64,000 nucleotides of DNA. Origin: Heliocidaris tuberculata (lineage: Eukaryota > Echinodermata > Echinoidea > Camarodonta > Echinometridae). Location of the stretch: NCBI GenBank assembly GCA_025618425.1, contig CM046839.1:6336858-6400857 (forward strand). The letters run 5' to 3'. Below the pieces are notes generated by a model. The model made no database searches. It was given only the letters and a program-made list of their open reading frames with translations, and was not told the DNA's origin. The translations under genes were made by a program, and so were the position numbers. Shown piece by piece: positions 10,982 to 22,567 of the stretch. Position 1 is the first letter of the stretch; each line of letters begins with the position of its first letter.

Positions 10982-13900
10982 GTAAGTTGTATCTGATATT
11001 GTGTTTATTTTACGTACATATCCATGAGAATAATATACTGGTATAACAATAATATAATTCATACACACTCCTAAATATTATTAGGTATGCTATCAACAAA
11101 TTGAAACATCGATTGCCGCTTGTGCTATACCTTGCTCTTGATCGTTGCTTTATACAGTCACAAATTTTGTGCTTGCCCCAAAGGTTTGCCCATACTTGTT
11201 TGATTTTAAACTTTATGTATATCACTAGACAATAAGAACAAGCTGAAATTTACTTAAAATTACCGACATAAAATAATGGACGCAACTGTTATTGGCATGG
11301 GCTTAGACAAGTTACGACTAAAAAAGAAAACTCTAAAAGTTGACACGTTCTCTTTATTTTTGTCTCTGAAAAGGTGATTTCTCTGATTATTAATGTTTCA
11401 TATGTTATGTTATTATTAAGGTCAACAATAACACTTCTGTTCCGGGTCAGATCAACATCGAACATCTCCTTCGTACCATTCATAACAACTGCCGTCAAGT
11501 GAGTGTGTGCGTCAATAAAAAGGAAACCCATATTCAATATTCTAACAAAAAAGTGAAATCTCTGAAGTGTACTATAATGGTACTATAATAGTTGATAATG
11601 TCTTCTTTAATTTGATAGGCTGCTCACCAAAGTGCTAACATGGATGACTGAGCACTGGCCATTTTCAAAAAGCATTTCAGAATCGTCTTTGCCCAAGTTT
11701 GGGATGAATGGTGTTCTGGGCCCTGTTTCATAAAACTTGTCATCAATGACAAGTTGCAATAACTGTTATAAGCTACTGTAATCCTTGCATCTGATTGGTT
11801 GAGAGCAAATTTGTCGGTAAAAAATCACCGACAAGACTCTTGATGAAACGCCCCCAGGAGTTACTTTCTTTATTTTGTGAGTGCATGTAATTGGAATGGA
11901 GATCATGCAGCCAACCTTGGATACTTGGGCAGAGGCAAATTTGACACGCATCAGGAAAAAAAATGTTACTGTTCAGCTGTCCATGGTCGGATTTTATTGA
12001 TGAAGGTGTCAAATTAAAGCAAATATGATAGGCTATAATACGGGTATCTTTGATTAAATCTACATGTACCGATTGCAACGACATTTCGGGTTGAATCTGG
12101 GTTTCCTTTTATTGACTCGAACTGTACATGTATTTCTTTTATTGTAGGTTTAGTTTTTTCAGGGTTACACCATGTAATTCTTTCAAGGAATAAGAGCCCT
12201 GAAAAGGGCTGGTGAGCTCCGCTAAGAGCTCTGTGGTTCTCGACGTTTCGATCAGTATGCTCTGATCGTCATCAGGAGAATGACTAGGAACACTGCCCAG
12301 TGGAGGCTATTTATTGCCTACGGAGGGATCCAATTCACAGCCTGATTGGCGCCAATCGGAAATGCCCGCGAATTCTATTCACGGCTGCATTCTCATTCTG
12401 GTCACTGGTGGCGCTATAATTCCTCTAAACAGAGAAAGCACCGGACGGTGCCATTGTTTTCTCTGAATAAAGAACAAGTGCCAGATTTTTCGCTGAATGA
12501 TTGCTCCCCTTAGAGCCGGTATTTAGTGAAGTATCAGCGACACTTTCATGGTGGAGATACTGATGACGATCAGAGCATACTGATCGAAACGTCGAGAACC
12601 ACAGAGCTCTTAGCGGAGCTCACCAGCCCTTTTCAGGGCTCTTATTCCTTGAAAGAATTACATGGTGTAACCCTGAAAAAACTAAACCTACAATTCAGTA
12701 TCTCCACCATGAAAGTGTCGCTGATACTTCACTAAATACCGGCTCTAAGGGGAGCAATCATTCAGCGAAAAATCTGGCACTTGTTCTTTATTCAGAGAAA
12801 ACAATGGCACCGTCCGGTGCTTTCTCTGTTTAGAGGAATTATAGCGCCACCAGTGACCAGAATGAGAATGCAGCCGTGAATAGAATTCGCGGGCATTTCC
12901 GATTGGCGCCAATCAGGCTGTGAATTGGATCCCTCCGTAGGCAATAAATAGCCTCCACTGGGCAGTGTTCCTAGTCATTCTCCTGATGACGATCAGAGCA
13001 TACTGATCGAAACGTCGAGAACCACAGAGCTCTTAGCGGAGCTCACCAGCCCTTTTCAGGGCTCTTATTCCTTGAAAGAATTACATGGTGTAACCCTGAA
13101 AAAACTAAACCTACAATTCAGTATCTCCACCATGAAAGTGTCGCTGATACTTCACTAAATATTTCTTTTATATTGACTTCTCTGTGGTAGAAATCACCAG
13201 CTTTAATAGCGCCATCTACAACGCCTATCTCGTCCTCTTCTCTTTCTCTCTCTCTCTCTCTCTCCCTATCCCTCTCCCTCCTACGCTACAACGTCGAGTT
13301 ATCTTCCCCCTTTATTCACTCTTTCTCACTCTCCATTAATACCCCCTTTCTCCCTTTCCTTCTCTCTCTCTCTTTCTCTTTCTCTTTCTACTTATTTAGA
13401 TCTTTCTCTCTATCTCTCTGTTTATCATTTTCTTTCATAAACAGAAAATGAAAGCAAAAGTATGAATAATGGAATGATTTAAAAATATAATCCACAAAAC
13501 CTTGTCATCAAGACACAAACTCGAAATATTTTCACTAGAAATAACTAATTTTGTTACTTTACGTTTATATTTTTTCAAAAAATCTGCGCATTCATAATAA
13601 TAATTACTTATGAAATGCTTTTGCAAATTTGCAGATTCAAATAAAACTACATTATATCATGACTCCGAAACATGTACCATTATTTCCTTCAAATGCCATG
13701 TATTCTTTGTTGTTTTTATTTTAAAAACTGTTATCGTGTCGTCCTTTCGGAAAATCTACTCGATTTTCAAATGGGTGCTCTCATTTTTGGCTCTCTTGTT
13801 CTATTTTCTTTTGCACAATGTGTAGACCAATGCTGTTGTTGTTTTAGTTTGCTATTCAAGAGATTCTTAAAGCATTTTGCTCCTTTTATTCTTAGTATTG

Positions 13901-16900
13901 TGATGTGGGGAACATATGGGTTTTTGTGTCGTGACTCGGCCATTATCATCGTGAATGTGGTAGGATTCACAGTTCAACTCTCCTATATCTGCATCTACAT
14001 ACATTTTACTCAAAACAAGGTACGTTAAAGCCTACTAACAGTATTGGAAGCAAATATTATGATTATATTGGAATGAAGCTTGGTATGGTTATTGTTTCAC
14101 TTGTATTAAAAGACACATAATATTTGTGGTAGATATATTTTGATATTCTGTATATAACTTCTTTAAAGTATATAAATCTTTAAAGTACATAAAAAGCTGA
14201 AAGAACTGAAAGGAACTCCAAATCGCGGCTGTATCGCTCAGCAAGCCAGCTGCCCCCACTGCAATCTCCTAAGGATTCGTAGTTTTTCGTACAAGACCGA
14301 GCACAAAGGCTGCTAAGTAATTTTTACACAAGCTTGTCGCACCTGTGAATTTACATCATGGCCCATGATGTAAATTAATTTTTTTACCTCTTTTTTGTTC
14401 ATTAATCCACTTGAAGAGGTTAAAGAAAAAAACATCTTCACGGGATCCTTAGAATTTTTAGTATCTTGCTCTTTATCAAATAAAATTAGAGAAAACCCGA
14501 GGGCCTTTCATTATAAAAACATACTACCGTCATGTTTTCACCCGGCTACTTGTCCGACTTGTTCATATCCTAGCCTGGCTTTAACTTCCCTTGGTAGGAC
14601 ATAAATCTAAAATTGCCACTCTTTACCCAGGTTTAGTAAACATTATTGTTGGAAGGCATCATTCCATCACATCGGCCCCTCATTATGGCAGCTATTAGGC
14701 TACAACCATGCAGAACACTATAAACTTTGTAGGCGCCTCGCACATCCCTAACCCTAGAGGAGTAGGGATGGATGCACAAATACTTATGATTATAGTGTTA
14801 GTCATTACTTGATATTTAATTTTAAAATCACCCCTTAATTTGACACACGCACGTAAGATGATATTGTAATTAAAATCTTTGATTGATTTTCCAGCTCCGT
14901 CCTGTCCAACAAGCCATTGCTGGTATCGCCTTTTTGGTGGCGCTCTACATCTACATTTCTCAGTTCGTACCCACACACGCCTCGGCCCTCAAACAAGTCG
15001 GTCTCGTCGCCAGCATCGTCACCATTCTTATGTTCGTCGCTCCGGTTTGTGATATGGTAGGTAGAGAGCAATGCTTGGCTTATCTCATTGACTATGTAAA
15101 GAATAAAGTGCTGGTCACATTTGTCCGATAACTATATATAACGATAACGAGATTTTTCCTGGAAAGAAATTCATATTGGAATAAATGACAATACTATAAA
15201 AAAAAAACAACAACAACAACAACAAAAAAAAACAGGGCAATTATACTCATTATACTGATTTACGATTTTTTACAGTAGAAAGAATGGATATCCCCCAAAT
15301 GTAAATTAATTATAGATGTATTAATTGAAAGTAGAAATGAAGAGAAAAATTGCAATGGAAAGGGATACTCTTTTAATTCATTTAAATAAATGGGAAGCTT
15401 TGGATTGTTGTGAGTGATATACCCTCCCCCCCCCCCCCCGCAAATATAATTATGTTCACTGTATATGACTTTAGTTTCTCCCAATGATAAATGAGAGATA
15501 AGGAGCTATAACTTCTGGACCCTCTACCCTACCCCCTTTTCTTTTCATTTCTCTTCTTTTTTTCTCCCCCCCCCCCGTTTGTTTGTTTGTTTATGTATGT
15601 GTGTTGTTGCTGTTGTTCCGCTTTTTTTTTCTTTTTTTTTCCCCGTTGGTTTTCTTGTCTTTGTTTTGTTTTGTTGTATTAATACTGTAATACTGTATGA
15701 AATGTTACAAAGTATGCACACCTTTCAGAAAAGAATGAAAACTTATTTTACACCCTGGAGCTAGCAGACACGAGTATACTCACGAATACTCACCATCAAA
15801 TAGGGTGTACCTTTAATTGAAAATCTCGTTATCGTTATCGTTATCGTTATCGGACAAATGTGACCAGACCTTAGGTCCGTATTCAGTAGCGGATCCACTA
15901 GAGGGAACGGGGTTGTGTTCCTGCCTCCAGTTTGCCATGCCTAAAAGTACACACAAAATATATGTCCTATATTGTTCTTTCCGGTCAGCAGATAAAGCTG
16001 TTTTAGTCTTAAATCATGTGTTGACTTTCATATTAATAAACATGGTATTAGTCTACCTTAGGTGGATACTTACAAAAAGATATTCTGTCATGAATAAAAA
16101 CATGAGCTGTGTTTGTTTGTTTGTTTGATTTTGTTTCCGAAATCAGATGAAAATACACAAAATATATTTACAATGATAGAAAAACATGCACATAGATAAC
16201 AATTCAAATCGGAGGAAAGCCCAATTCAGCAATGTTTATAGAAAATTTCTGTTCTTCCTTGGGGTTTAAAACCCTTAATTCGTGGCATTCGATTATAATA
16301 TGACCGTTGAATAAGAATCTTAGAATATAATACAAGATAAATAGAGCTTTTATGCTCCGAAAGCACATTTTGAAACGACCCATAGCTCAATAAAACTGAT
16401 AAAGTCAGGTTAACTGAAATCCCCTCGATAGCAGTCATTGATAGCAATAATGCCGCATTCATCACTCCAACTTTTAAAAACAAAACTTTCCTTCGATTTT
16501 GCTCAGGAAGCGTGGAAACTATGCATGTATTAATGAATTTAATCAAGCTACATGTATTCTTGTTATTATTAATGCCCCCTCATCCACTGGTGATTTTTGT
16601 GTGATATTTAGGTGCATTGTATACGAGCCAAATCAGCTAAAACAATCTCGGTCTCTCTCAGCATCGCCACTCTCATCTCTTCGTCCCTCTGGCTGTCATA
16701 TGGGATTCTTCTCCATGATACATTTATATCTGTGAGTATCAAAAAAGAGTATAAATCACGAAATTTCAAAGCGATATTGACCATGTTACTGAAGCTCTAA
16801 ACATAGTCTGTATAATTTACGGCCCTTTGAAATATATTTCACTTAATTTTCTTACCCCTTTCCCCATCCAAATTCTTGCCAATAGGATTTTATTGGCAGT

Positions 16901-18224
16901 CACTTTGAAATATACCTCTAGTACAAGGAAAATGTGATGAATTTTTATATTTCTTCATTCTTATGACCACATTGTAATGGAAGCATAGAATGAAAGTTTG
17001 GTATTATAATTTAGTTGACATCACGACACAACCTCTAATAATTTTATACTTAAAATTATTACTAGAGGTAAAATGATGGGTAAATGACGACAATAATTCT
17101 CATTTAAAGGGCACCAGCGTGATGCACTTGTAAAAAAATGTTACTGGAGATTAAGATGTATACCAACAAATTTAATGACCACCCAAAAAGGAGACTGCTG
17201 CTCTTTCAGTTTGTTTCAAAATGATATATGTTTCAAATATACTGATGCTTTTTCTCCAGGACTAAGAACTTACGTTTAACTTGTTTTTTTTTTTAAGTCA
17301 TATTGTATACAAATTTTTGTTATAAAAGGGGTTTTAAAGTAGATTTATTTTCAAATTCTTTGCATCACGTGGCTTTTATGGAAAAACATTCTAGTCTATA
17401 TTTAGACAACAGAAGGGTTTTCACCCTATTTATAGGAGAATGAAAACCCCCAAATAAATACATTTCAATAGATTGAAGCAGAAAAATCAAAGAAGGATAT
17501 CAGTGAAAGGTTGAGGAAAAACTGACAACTAATGAAAAAGTTATAAATATTTGAAATCCTAAAATCGCCGAATGAATGGAGAGCTGAAATTGGCAATGTC
17601 CTCATTATGCTAATAAGATGCTGCGATGTAAATGTGCTTTACTTTCCAATTGCCTTATACAAATAATGTTGTAAAAATCCACTTTCCTTGAATATATCTT
17701 AGAAAATTTGATTTCTGTATTATAGATGGTGTTCATAAATTTATTCCTCACATTGTATTTCAAGCACAATGTTGATAATTCAATTTTTCTTTGTTTAAAA
17801 GCTGAAATCTGATAATTTTATTATTTATTACCTATAAAGAGAGAGTACAAAAACGTCATAGCATCTCATTAGCATAAGGAGTATGTTGCCAATTTCATTT
17901 AGCAATTTTAGGTTTTTTTAGATATTGATAACTTTATTCTCTGTCCGTTTTTCCTCAAACTTTCAGTGATATGCTTCTAAGATTTTTCTGCTCCTGTTAA
18001 AGTGCACACAATTTTGGGGTTTCATTCTCCTTTAACCAGTTTCTTACTCCATCCATCTACCCATATTCATCATATCTTAGTTACCCAACATCCCTGGGGT
18101 TCTCAGTAGTATTTCAAGGTTATTCATCCTCTGGAAGTTTAGTGGTAGAGCAGACGAAGAAGACGACATCTACTATCTATCATCCTCCTCCTCCTCCTCT
18201 TCGTCGTCGTCGTCGTCAGTGTAA
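10914..18224 (+). CDS. SLC50A1: SWEET sugar transporter (SLC50A1-like), complete, six exons
   Basis: The exons are 10914-10981, 11421-11498, 13896-14019, 14895-15056, 16612-16731 and 18081-18224; all junctions are GT/AG and in phase, giving 231 residues (family about 220). SWEETs are 7-TM bidirectional sugar uniporters built from two three-helix MtN3/PQ-loop repeats joined by TM4; animal SWEET1 sits in Golgi and plasma membranes. Landmarks in order: MFSWLTVVCT, STSNISFVPFITTAVN (family: STxNxSxxPF), GTYGFL, IIIVNVVG with the TM3 Asn, the linker ALKQVGL, MFVAPVCDM, SLWLSYGILL and PNIPGVL with the TM7 Asn that lines the sugar site. The start has CACCATGG, a good Kozak context. The C-terminus is unusual: DEEDD, then 13 Ser and Val. 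Six introns or spacers hold several transposons, one carrying hammerhead ribozymes. Confidence 0.95.
11421..11498 (+). CDS. SLC50A1: SWEET exon 2 (TM1-TM2 loop)
   Basis: The acceptor is TTATTATTAAG, which has a poor pyrimidine tract. The joined codon is Met, followed by the family segment RVRSTSNISFVPFITTAV. The donor is GTGAGT. Confidence 0.88.
11716..11857. mobile_element. Fold-back MITE with GGGC..GTTTCAT..AA tips
   Basis: The left tip (CTGGGCCCTGTTTCATAAA..CTTGTC) is matched on the other strand by the right tip (CCTGGGGGCGTTTCATCAAG..CTTGTC). The interior is ~100 bp of AT-rich DNA without coding potential. Elements with related tips lie at 38281-38437 and 49385-49513. It lies in SWEET intron 2. 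Confidence 0.75.
12237..12280 (-). ncRNA. Hammerhead ribozyme motif, inverted copy, complete
   Basis: On the minus strand: stem I TTCTC, core CTGATGA (12269-12275), stem II GATCAG/CTGATC around a 6-base loop, GAAAC, GTC and the stem I partner GAGAA. All conserved core bases (CUGANGA, GAA, cleavage triplet GUC) are present. Stem III is only two possible pairs with no loop, so cleavage would need a dimer, as known for minimal retroelement hammerheads. Activity is inferred. Confidence 0.78.
12560..12598 (+). ncRNA. Hammerhead ribozyme motif, middle copy, stem I broken
   Basis: The core CTGATGA, stem II, GAAAC and GTC are intact. The 5' side is GTGGAGATA instead of ATTCTC, because the inverted and direct copies meet here, sharing about CTGA. 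Stem I cannot pair, so this copy is probably inactive. Confidence 0.7.
12978..13021 (+). ncRNA. Hammerhead ribozyme motif, direct copy, complete
   Basis: Stem I is TTCTC (12978-12982) with GAGAA (13017-13021). The core is CTGATGA (12983-12989). Stem II is GATCAG (12991-12996) with CTGATC (13003-13008) and loop AGCATA; GAAAC follows at 13009-13013 and the cleavage triplet GTC at 13014-13016. Same fold as the copy at 12237. It is transcribed in the same direction as SWEET, so it would be present in the SWEET pre-mRNA. Confidence 0.8.
13896..14019 (+). CDS. SLC50A1: SWEET exon 3 (TM2-TM3)
   Basis: The acceptor is TTTTATTCTTAG and the donor GTACGT. It encodes N-IVMWGTYGFLCRD and IIIVNVVGFTVQLSYI, the end of the first MtN3 repeat with its conserved Asn. 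Confidence 0.94.
14895..15056 (+). CDS. SLC50A1: SWEET exon 4 (TM4-TM5)
   Basis: The acceptor is GATTTTCCAG and the donor GTAGGT; both phases are 0. It encodes the linker helix, then ALKQVGLVASIVTILMFVAP, which opens the second MtN3 repeat. Confidence 0.94.
15111..15867. mobile_element. 757-bp element with ~50-bp terminal inverted repeats
   Basis: The left arm starts CTGGTCACATTTGTCCGATA and runs through TAACGATAACGAGATTTT. The right arm is its reverse complement with extra CGTTAT units (15822-15867). The interior has A/CAA and C tracts and no coding. No clear target duplication is visible. It lies in SWEET intron 4, 55 bp after the exon 4 donor. Confidence 0.8.
16612..16731 (+). CDS. SLC50A1: SWEET exon 5 (TM5-TM6)
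   Basis: The acceptor is GTGATATTTAG and the donor GTGAGT; both phases are 0. It encodes IRAKSAKTISVSLSIATLI and SLWLSYGILLHDTF, matching family TKSxxxxSxxLxxAxxxxSxxWxxYGxxxxDxxI. Confidence 0.93.
17435..18035. mobile_element. Fold-back element with ~200-bp diverged inverted arms
   Basis: The left arm (17435-17645) contains GGAGAATGAAAACCCC, AGCAGAAAAATC, TATCAGTGAAAG and ATTATGCTAATAAGATGC. The same order appears on the opposite strand of 17835-18035. The arms are diverged by perhaps a fifth. It ends 45 bp before SWEET exon 6, so any exon 6 branch point lies at or next to its edge. Confidence 0.75.
18081..18224 (+). CDS. SLC50A1: SWEET exon 6 (TM7 and poly-Ser tail)
   Basis: The acceptor is TCATATCTTAG, phase 0. 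It encodes LPNIPGVLSSISRLFILW, the final helix with the sugar-site Asn, then RADEEDDIYYL, 13 serines (TCA, five TCC, TCT, five TCG, TCA), Val and TAA at 18222-18224. Confidence 0.92.
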   Translation, partial: LPNIPGVLSSISRLFILWKFSGRADEEDDIYYLSSSSSSSSSSSSSV

Positions 18225-18283
18225 TGTGACGTCACAAGATGAGGAAATACAGCTTAGTTTAGATGTTCTTGGTAGGTTTCCAT

Positions 18284-18419
18284 AGTGATGATGAAGATGA
18301 TGAAAATAATAATAGTAATAATGATAATAATATTAATAATAATGATACTGATAATAATGATGATGATGATGATGATAATAATGGTAATAATAATAATAAT
18401 GATAATAATAATAATAGTA

Positions 18420-18450
<31 letters not shown>

Positions 18451-18483
18451 TAATGATAATATTAATGATAATAATAATAATAA
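18284..18483. repeat. GAT/AAT microsatellite in the SWEET 3' UTR region
   Basis: It consists of mixed GAT, AAT and AGT trinucleotides, starting 60 bp after the SWEET stop. All four long reading frames over it are homopolymer artefacts. Confidence 0.95.
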
Positions 18484-21400
18484 CAATCACAAATTGTCAA
18501 CAGCTTTTATGATAGCCTATTGACAATCTTTCGTCGAGCGGACGCAAGAAAAATGACCACTGTTTTTTTACAATGCAATAATAGACGTATAAATTAATAA
18601 CAAATTACCCCGAGTCACCTAAAAGTGGACGTAATCTTTGCATTTCTAATCATTGTAGTATATGTAGTTGGGTAAGGATGACTTCGAAGGTTAGTGAACT
18701 TTAGTCTGAAAGTTTGCATAGTCTGATCAACTCTATATCCAAGTAATCGAGTTTACTTATTAAGGCGAACTCTGGTGTGAAAAGTTGCATCAAGAACTAT
18801 ATGATAATCATTTAAAAGTTCACTGACTGATATTTCCTTCATGCAGAAATAGAACTCTATAACTGAGATGTTTATTTATAAGTCGGAAGGGTAAATGGAG
18901 TTTACTATCATATCAAAGTTCTAAAGGTCTTGGTAATTTGATAGGGGAATTTTTTATACATTAATGACTTTGAAAATAGTTCGCACGCTATTTGAGTGTT
19001 TGCAAGTTCCATAATAATCCCTGGCAATTACTTGATAAAAGCAAATTTTCATCATTAAACTGTAGATATTCAGAGTTGTAATACTCATCAATGAAGACGA
19101 GGCTAACTAATAAAAGCATAACGTCGTCTGTTTAGGACGAGATAGAAAGATGCTTGCAATAATTTTTTTTTAAGAGGTTGAAAAAGGGATTGTGATGTGT
19201 CGGTTAACAATAAATGTCTTATTTCGTCTAGGAATATGAATCAAATATATTTGGAAAATAATATTATTGGGATAATAATAATGATATTAGTATGAATGAA
19301 TGTCGATTCGAATTAATGTCAAATCGATGATTTTATGATAAGACCTACTTGGGAAATGAAAGAAACTTCAACAGTAGCTTAAATATAATTATCGTGCATA
19401 TTAAACGCGATCAAACATTATTAAATCAAAATCGCCGCATATTAAACCGTTTCTCATAGAAATTACATAATTGCAATCTTATTCAGATTCTATGAATGTA
19501 GTTATGGAGCTGTGCCATCTTTTATATTCCTTTATCCATCATGCAGATTCTCCTTACTGCGTTCGATCTACATCTCCACGTTTCGCCAAAAGTTTCAAAC
19601 TGTCTCAGGTGATGTGCTTGAAGCCCTGTTGTATCGGCAGTCGTCTACATGATCTCATTCGAACAAAAACAACAATACCTGAACCAAGTTTGTGACGTAA
19701 CAGATTTACTGTATTTAACAAAATAAGATATGAAAAGACTGGCCATATTGCGATATAGGCCTATCTATATTTCACAGTGGACGTTAAATCATAAGCACTA
19801 TACACTTACTATATTCGTTTGTATGCAGTAATTGCAGTTCGAAATAAATCAATAATTATCACAAAATTCTATTTTCTTATTGAATGTTGTCTTCCATTTC
19901 TGAATAATGATAGAAATTGTCTGATTATCTTAGAACACGAAAAAAAAAAAATTCAGTGTAAGTGGACAAAGATATTTGTGGGATTGTGAGTGCGTGTGTA
20001 AAATGCTTTCTTAATGCTTTTCGGGGGAAAAATTGTAAACTGTGAATATTACCTGGCTGTGGGTTTGTATGAACGTTCTACTTCCAAAGGAGGACAATTT
20101 TCAACATGAACAGAAAAGACAAGATTATTGTGACAGTGCACCACATAACCTACAAAAAGTCGTTGCTTGATTTTCAGTTTAATAATAGAGCTTAATAAAA
20201 GTGTATTTGCTCAGTCATGTTAGTATTGTCAAATTTTATCTTTTTAAAATATTTTCTGAAAGAGTTTTCTTTCTTTTATATGTTTTCCAAAAATTTCGAA
20301 ACACAAATAAATGTTAAGTATATAGCATTTTGCCAGTTTTTTTCAGCGGGTAATTTGGAGTAATTATTGTCTAAGAGGTACCGTTTTCCGCGGGGAAGAT
20401 GATGGGAGAGAGATGGGAGTCTTTCAAAGGCAATGAATATTCATCAACTAAAATCGTACGATATTACATGGTTAATTAATAATCCACTTCAAATTTGATA
20501 AGTAACTTAATATTGCCATGAAAGGATAATTGTCCTTGACATTACTAAAGATCTGAAAGTCTCTTAACTTCCATAGATTGTTCGTTATATGAAGCATTCT
20601 TCTGGCAAACTTTGGATAGCCAACAGAATCTCTTGTCTGGTTATCTTGATCCGCGATCATTAAGTCATTAACTGATAAACAGTTTATGGAAATAAAATTT
20701 AGGTCAAGTCTCCAATACTGAATGATGCACGTCCCTAAAAAGTAAAACATTGTAAAGGAGGAGGAGGTTATTATATGTTAAGAATGTTGAGTCAATGTTA
20801 TCGCTTTTAGAGAACCTAATTTCACGTTTGGTTTGAGATACGATCGTACATTGATATCAATAACATAATTATATTGCGCTGTACATTTATGGAATGTAAA
20901 TAACAAGTTCAGTAAACGTTGTAGTGTGTACCTTTTGATAACAATGGGCATATATCAAAGTGTCATCCCTTTGGAGAGACATTTATGAATAAGAAATGAA
21001 CTTTCGGTTACCTCTATCACATCATTCATCAAACACAAGAGGTTAACACTTCGCAGAAAAGAGGGGAAAATAACAAAAAGTTTGCCGTTCTTATACATGT
21101 CCCCTAATAAAACAGTTATATTCAATCCTCCGGCCTCATTGGGTTATTCGTCGTCCCGTCATTAGTATGAACCATAAATGTACAAAAATAGCAATTTAAT
21201 TCCAAACACAGTTTAATCCCATAATTACAGTAATAAGAAAATATATGGGATGGGGGGTTTGATTTTAAAAAATGGTAATGGTAATTTTGCTCCTGAAAGA
21301 TACAAGACGAGTTAGATTAATTGATTAAAATTAATTCAAATTACAGCCAAAGTTCGGCGCCATGAGCGAATCAGTTGCTATTATAGTCCTTCAAAAATGA

Positions 21401-22426
21401 TTGTTTTTAACGATAAGGAACAAGGGTTAATAAAAAGTTCACCAAAGGGTCATAGTGATTGTGTTTATCTGAACCTAACGCACCCATTTTCGCATGAACT
21501 TTATTTATCAAAGCGCGTTTTGTCGGACGAACTTTTTAAGCAATGTCCGTGTTGTTTTTGTGTATTTTTTGAAGGACTGAGTGAAGACGAAAAACGTGCT
21601 AGAATGTTGACATCTAGGTCACCAACACAACAATGAAAACGAATTATTCAGTATTGTGTCCTCTTGATTGGAGATGCGTATAAGAGCATAGTTGTTTTTT
21701 ACAGGCAGCTTTAAACCAAGTTTGCATAAAAATCCTTTTCATAAAAAACGACTATTTTTTCATACAAATCGAACTGGAAAAATTATTCAAAGGGACAATT
21801 TTTTTGCTACCTCTCCACTCTCCTCGTTCAATTATTTTTCTTTTCCCTTGTTCAGCCTTTTCCCCCCAACTCCTTTAAAAGAAAAAAAAATCTTTCTTCT
21901 TGCCATCATGTATTTCAGATTGTTTTCTTTTTGAGTTTCTTGTTTTCATATTTTTTCAAGTCTTTCATTCCCACCATAATATCCTTTTCCTTTACGTTTC
22001 CTTTTTGTTGCTTATCGTCCTTCTTGACAGGAAAATCATTATAATCCGCGAGTCAAGCAAACAAAATAACTTGATAACTAGGTACTTACGATAACCACCT
22101 GACAGAAATAAAGTCATTAACTGATCTGACCGACCAAAAGTTCATTGAACTGAGGTCATGCTAGAAGATTCGAAAAAAAAAAGAAGGAGATCACTTCACA
22201 ATTAAACTAAACTAATGCGCATGAGCTGACAATGCAATTAGTTGAATTCAGTGATAATGAGATGATAATAATACTAATCCATCATTGCCTGCTTTTTAAA
22301 CAGTAAATAGGACATCAGTGGCGTATATAGCTACGGGGGAGGGATGTCACCGAGACACGTGCCCTCTACCGATCGCCCCCCCCCCTCCAAAAGAAAAACA
22401 GAAAACAGAGAGAAATAAAGAAAGCG

Positions 22427-22431
<5 letters not shown>

Positions 22432-22482
<51 letters not shown>
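22432..22482. repeat. GA dinucleotide microsatellite
   Basis: About 25 uninterrupted AG units. Confidence 0.97.
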
Positions 22483-22485
<3 letters not shown>

Positions 22486-22567
22486 TGTAGAGAAATGGGG
22501 GAATGGAGTTAGATAGGTTAGTAACCATAATTTCTACATGTTCAGTGATAATTATAATTATGATGAA

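Larger units (their letters stand above)
12131..13170. mobile_element. Retrozyme / Penelope-like insertion with hammerhead ribozymes (12142-13159) and 11-bp target duplication
   Basis: TATTTCTTTTA stands at 12131-12141 and again at 13160-13170. Between them is one nearly full inverted copy (12142 to about 12559) of a 423-bp unit, then 1.42 direct copies (about 12558-13159); the two direct CTGATGA sites at 12560 and 12983 set the period. Copies look almost identical, so the insertion is young. No protein is encoded; the 69-residue frame inside is incidental. Known biology: small non-coding retrozymes and the pseudo-LTRs of Penelope-like elements both carry tandem units of this size with type I hammerhead motifs, and Penelope insertions often have partial inverted copies and variable target duplications. 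Which of the two this is cannot be settled without a reverse transcriptase source. It lies in SWEET intron 2. Confidence 0.85.

Noticed and set aside
12526..12735. 69-residue frame inside the hammerhead element
   Set aside because: The element is non-coding by structure, and the frame crosses the inverted/direct junction.
21397..21636. 79-residue frame in the SWEET to CH25H-like spacer
   Set aside because: There are no recognisable motifs, no splice sites in context and no neighbouring exons to join.
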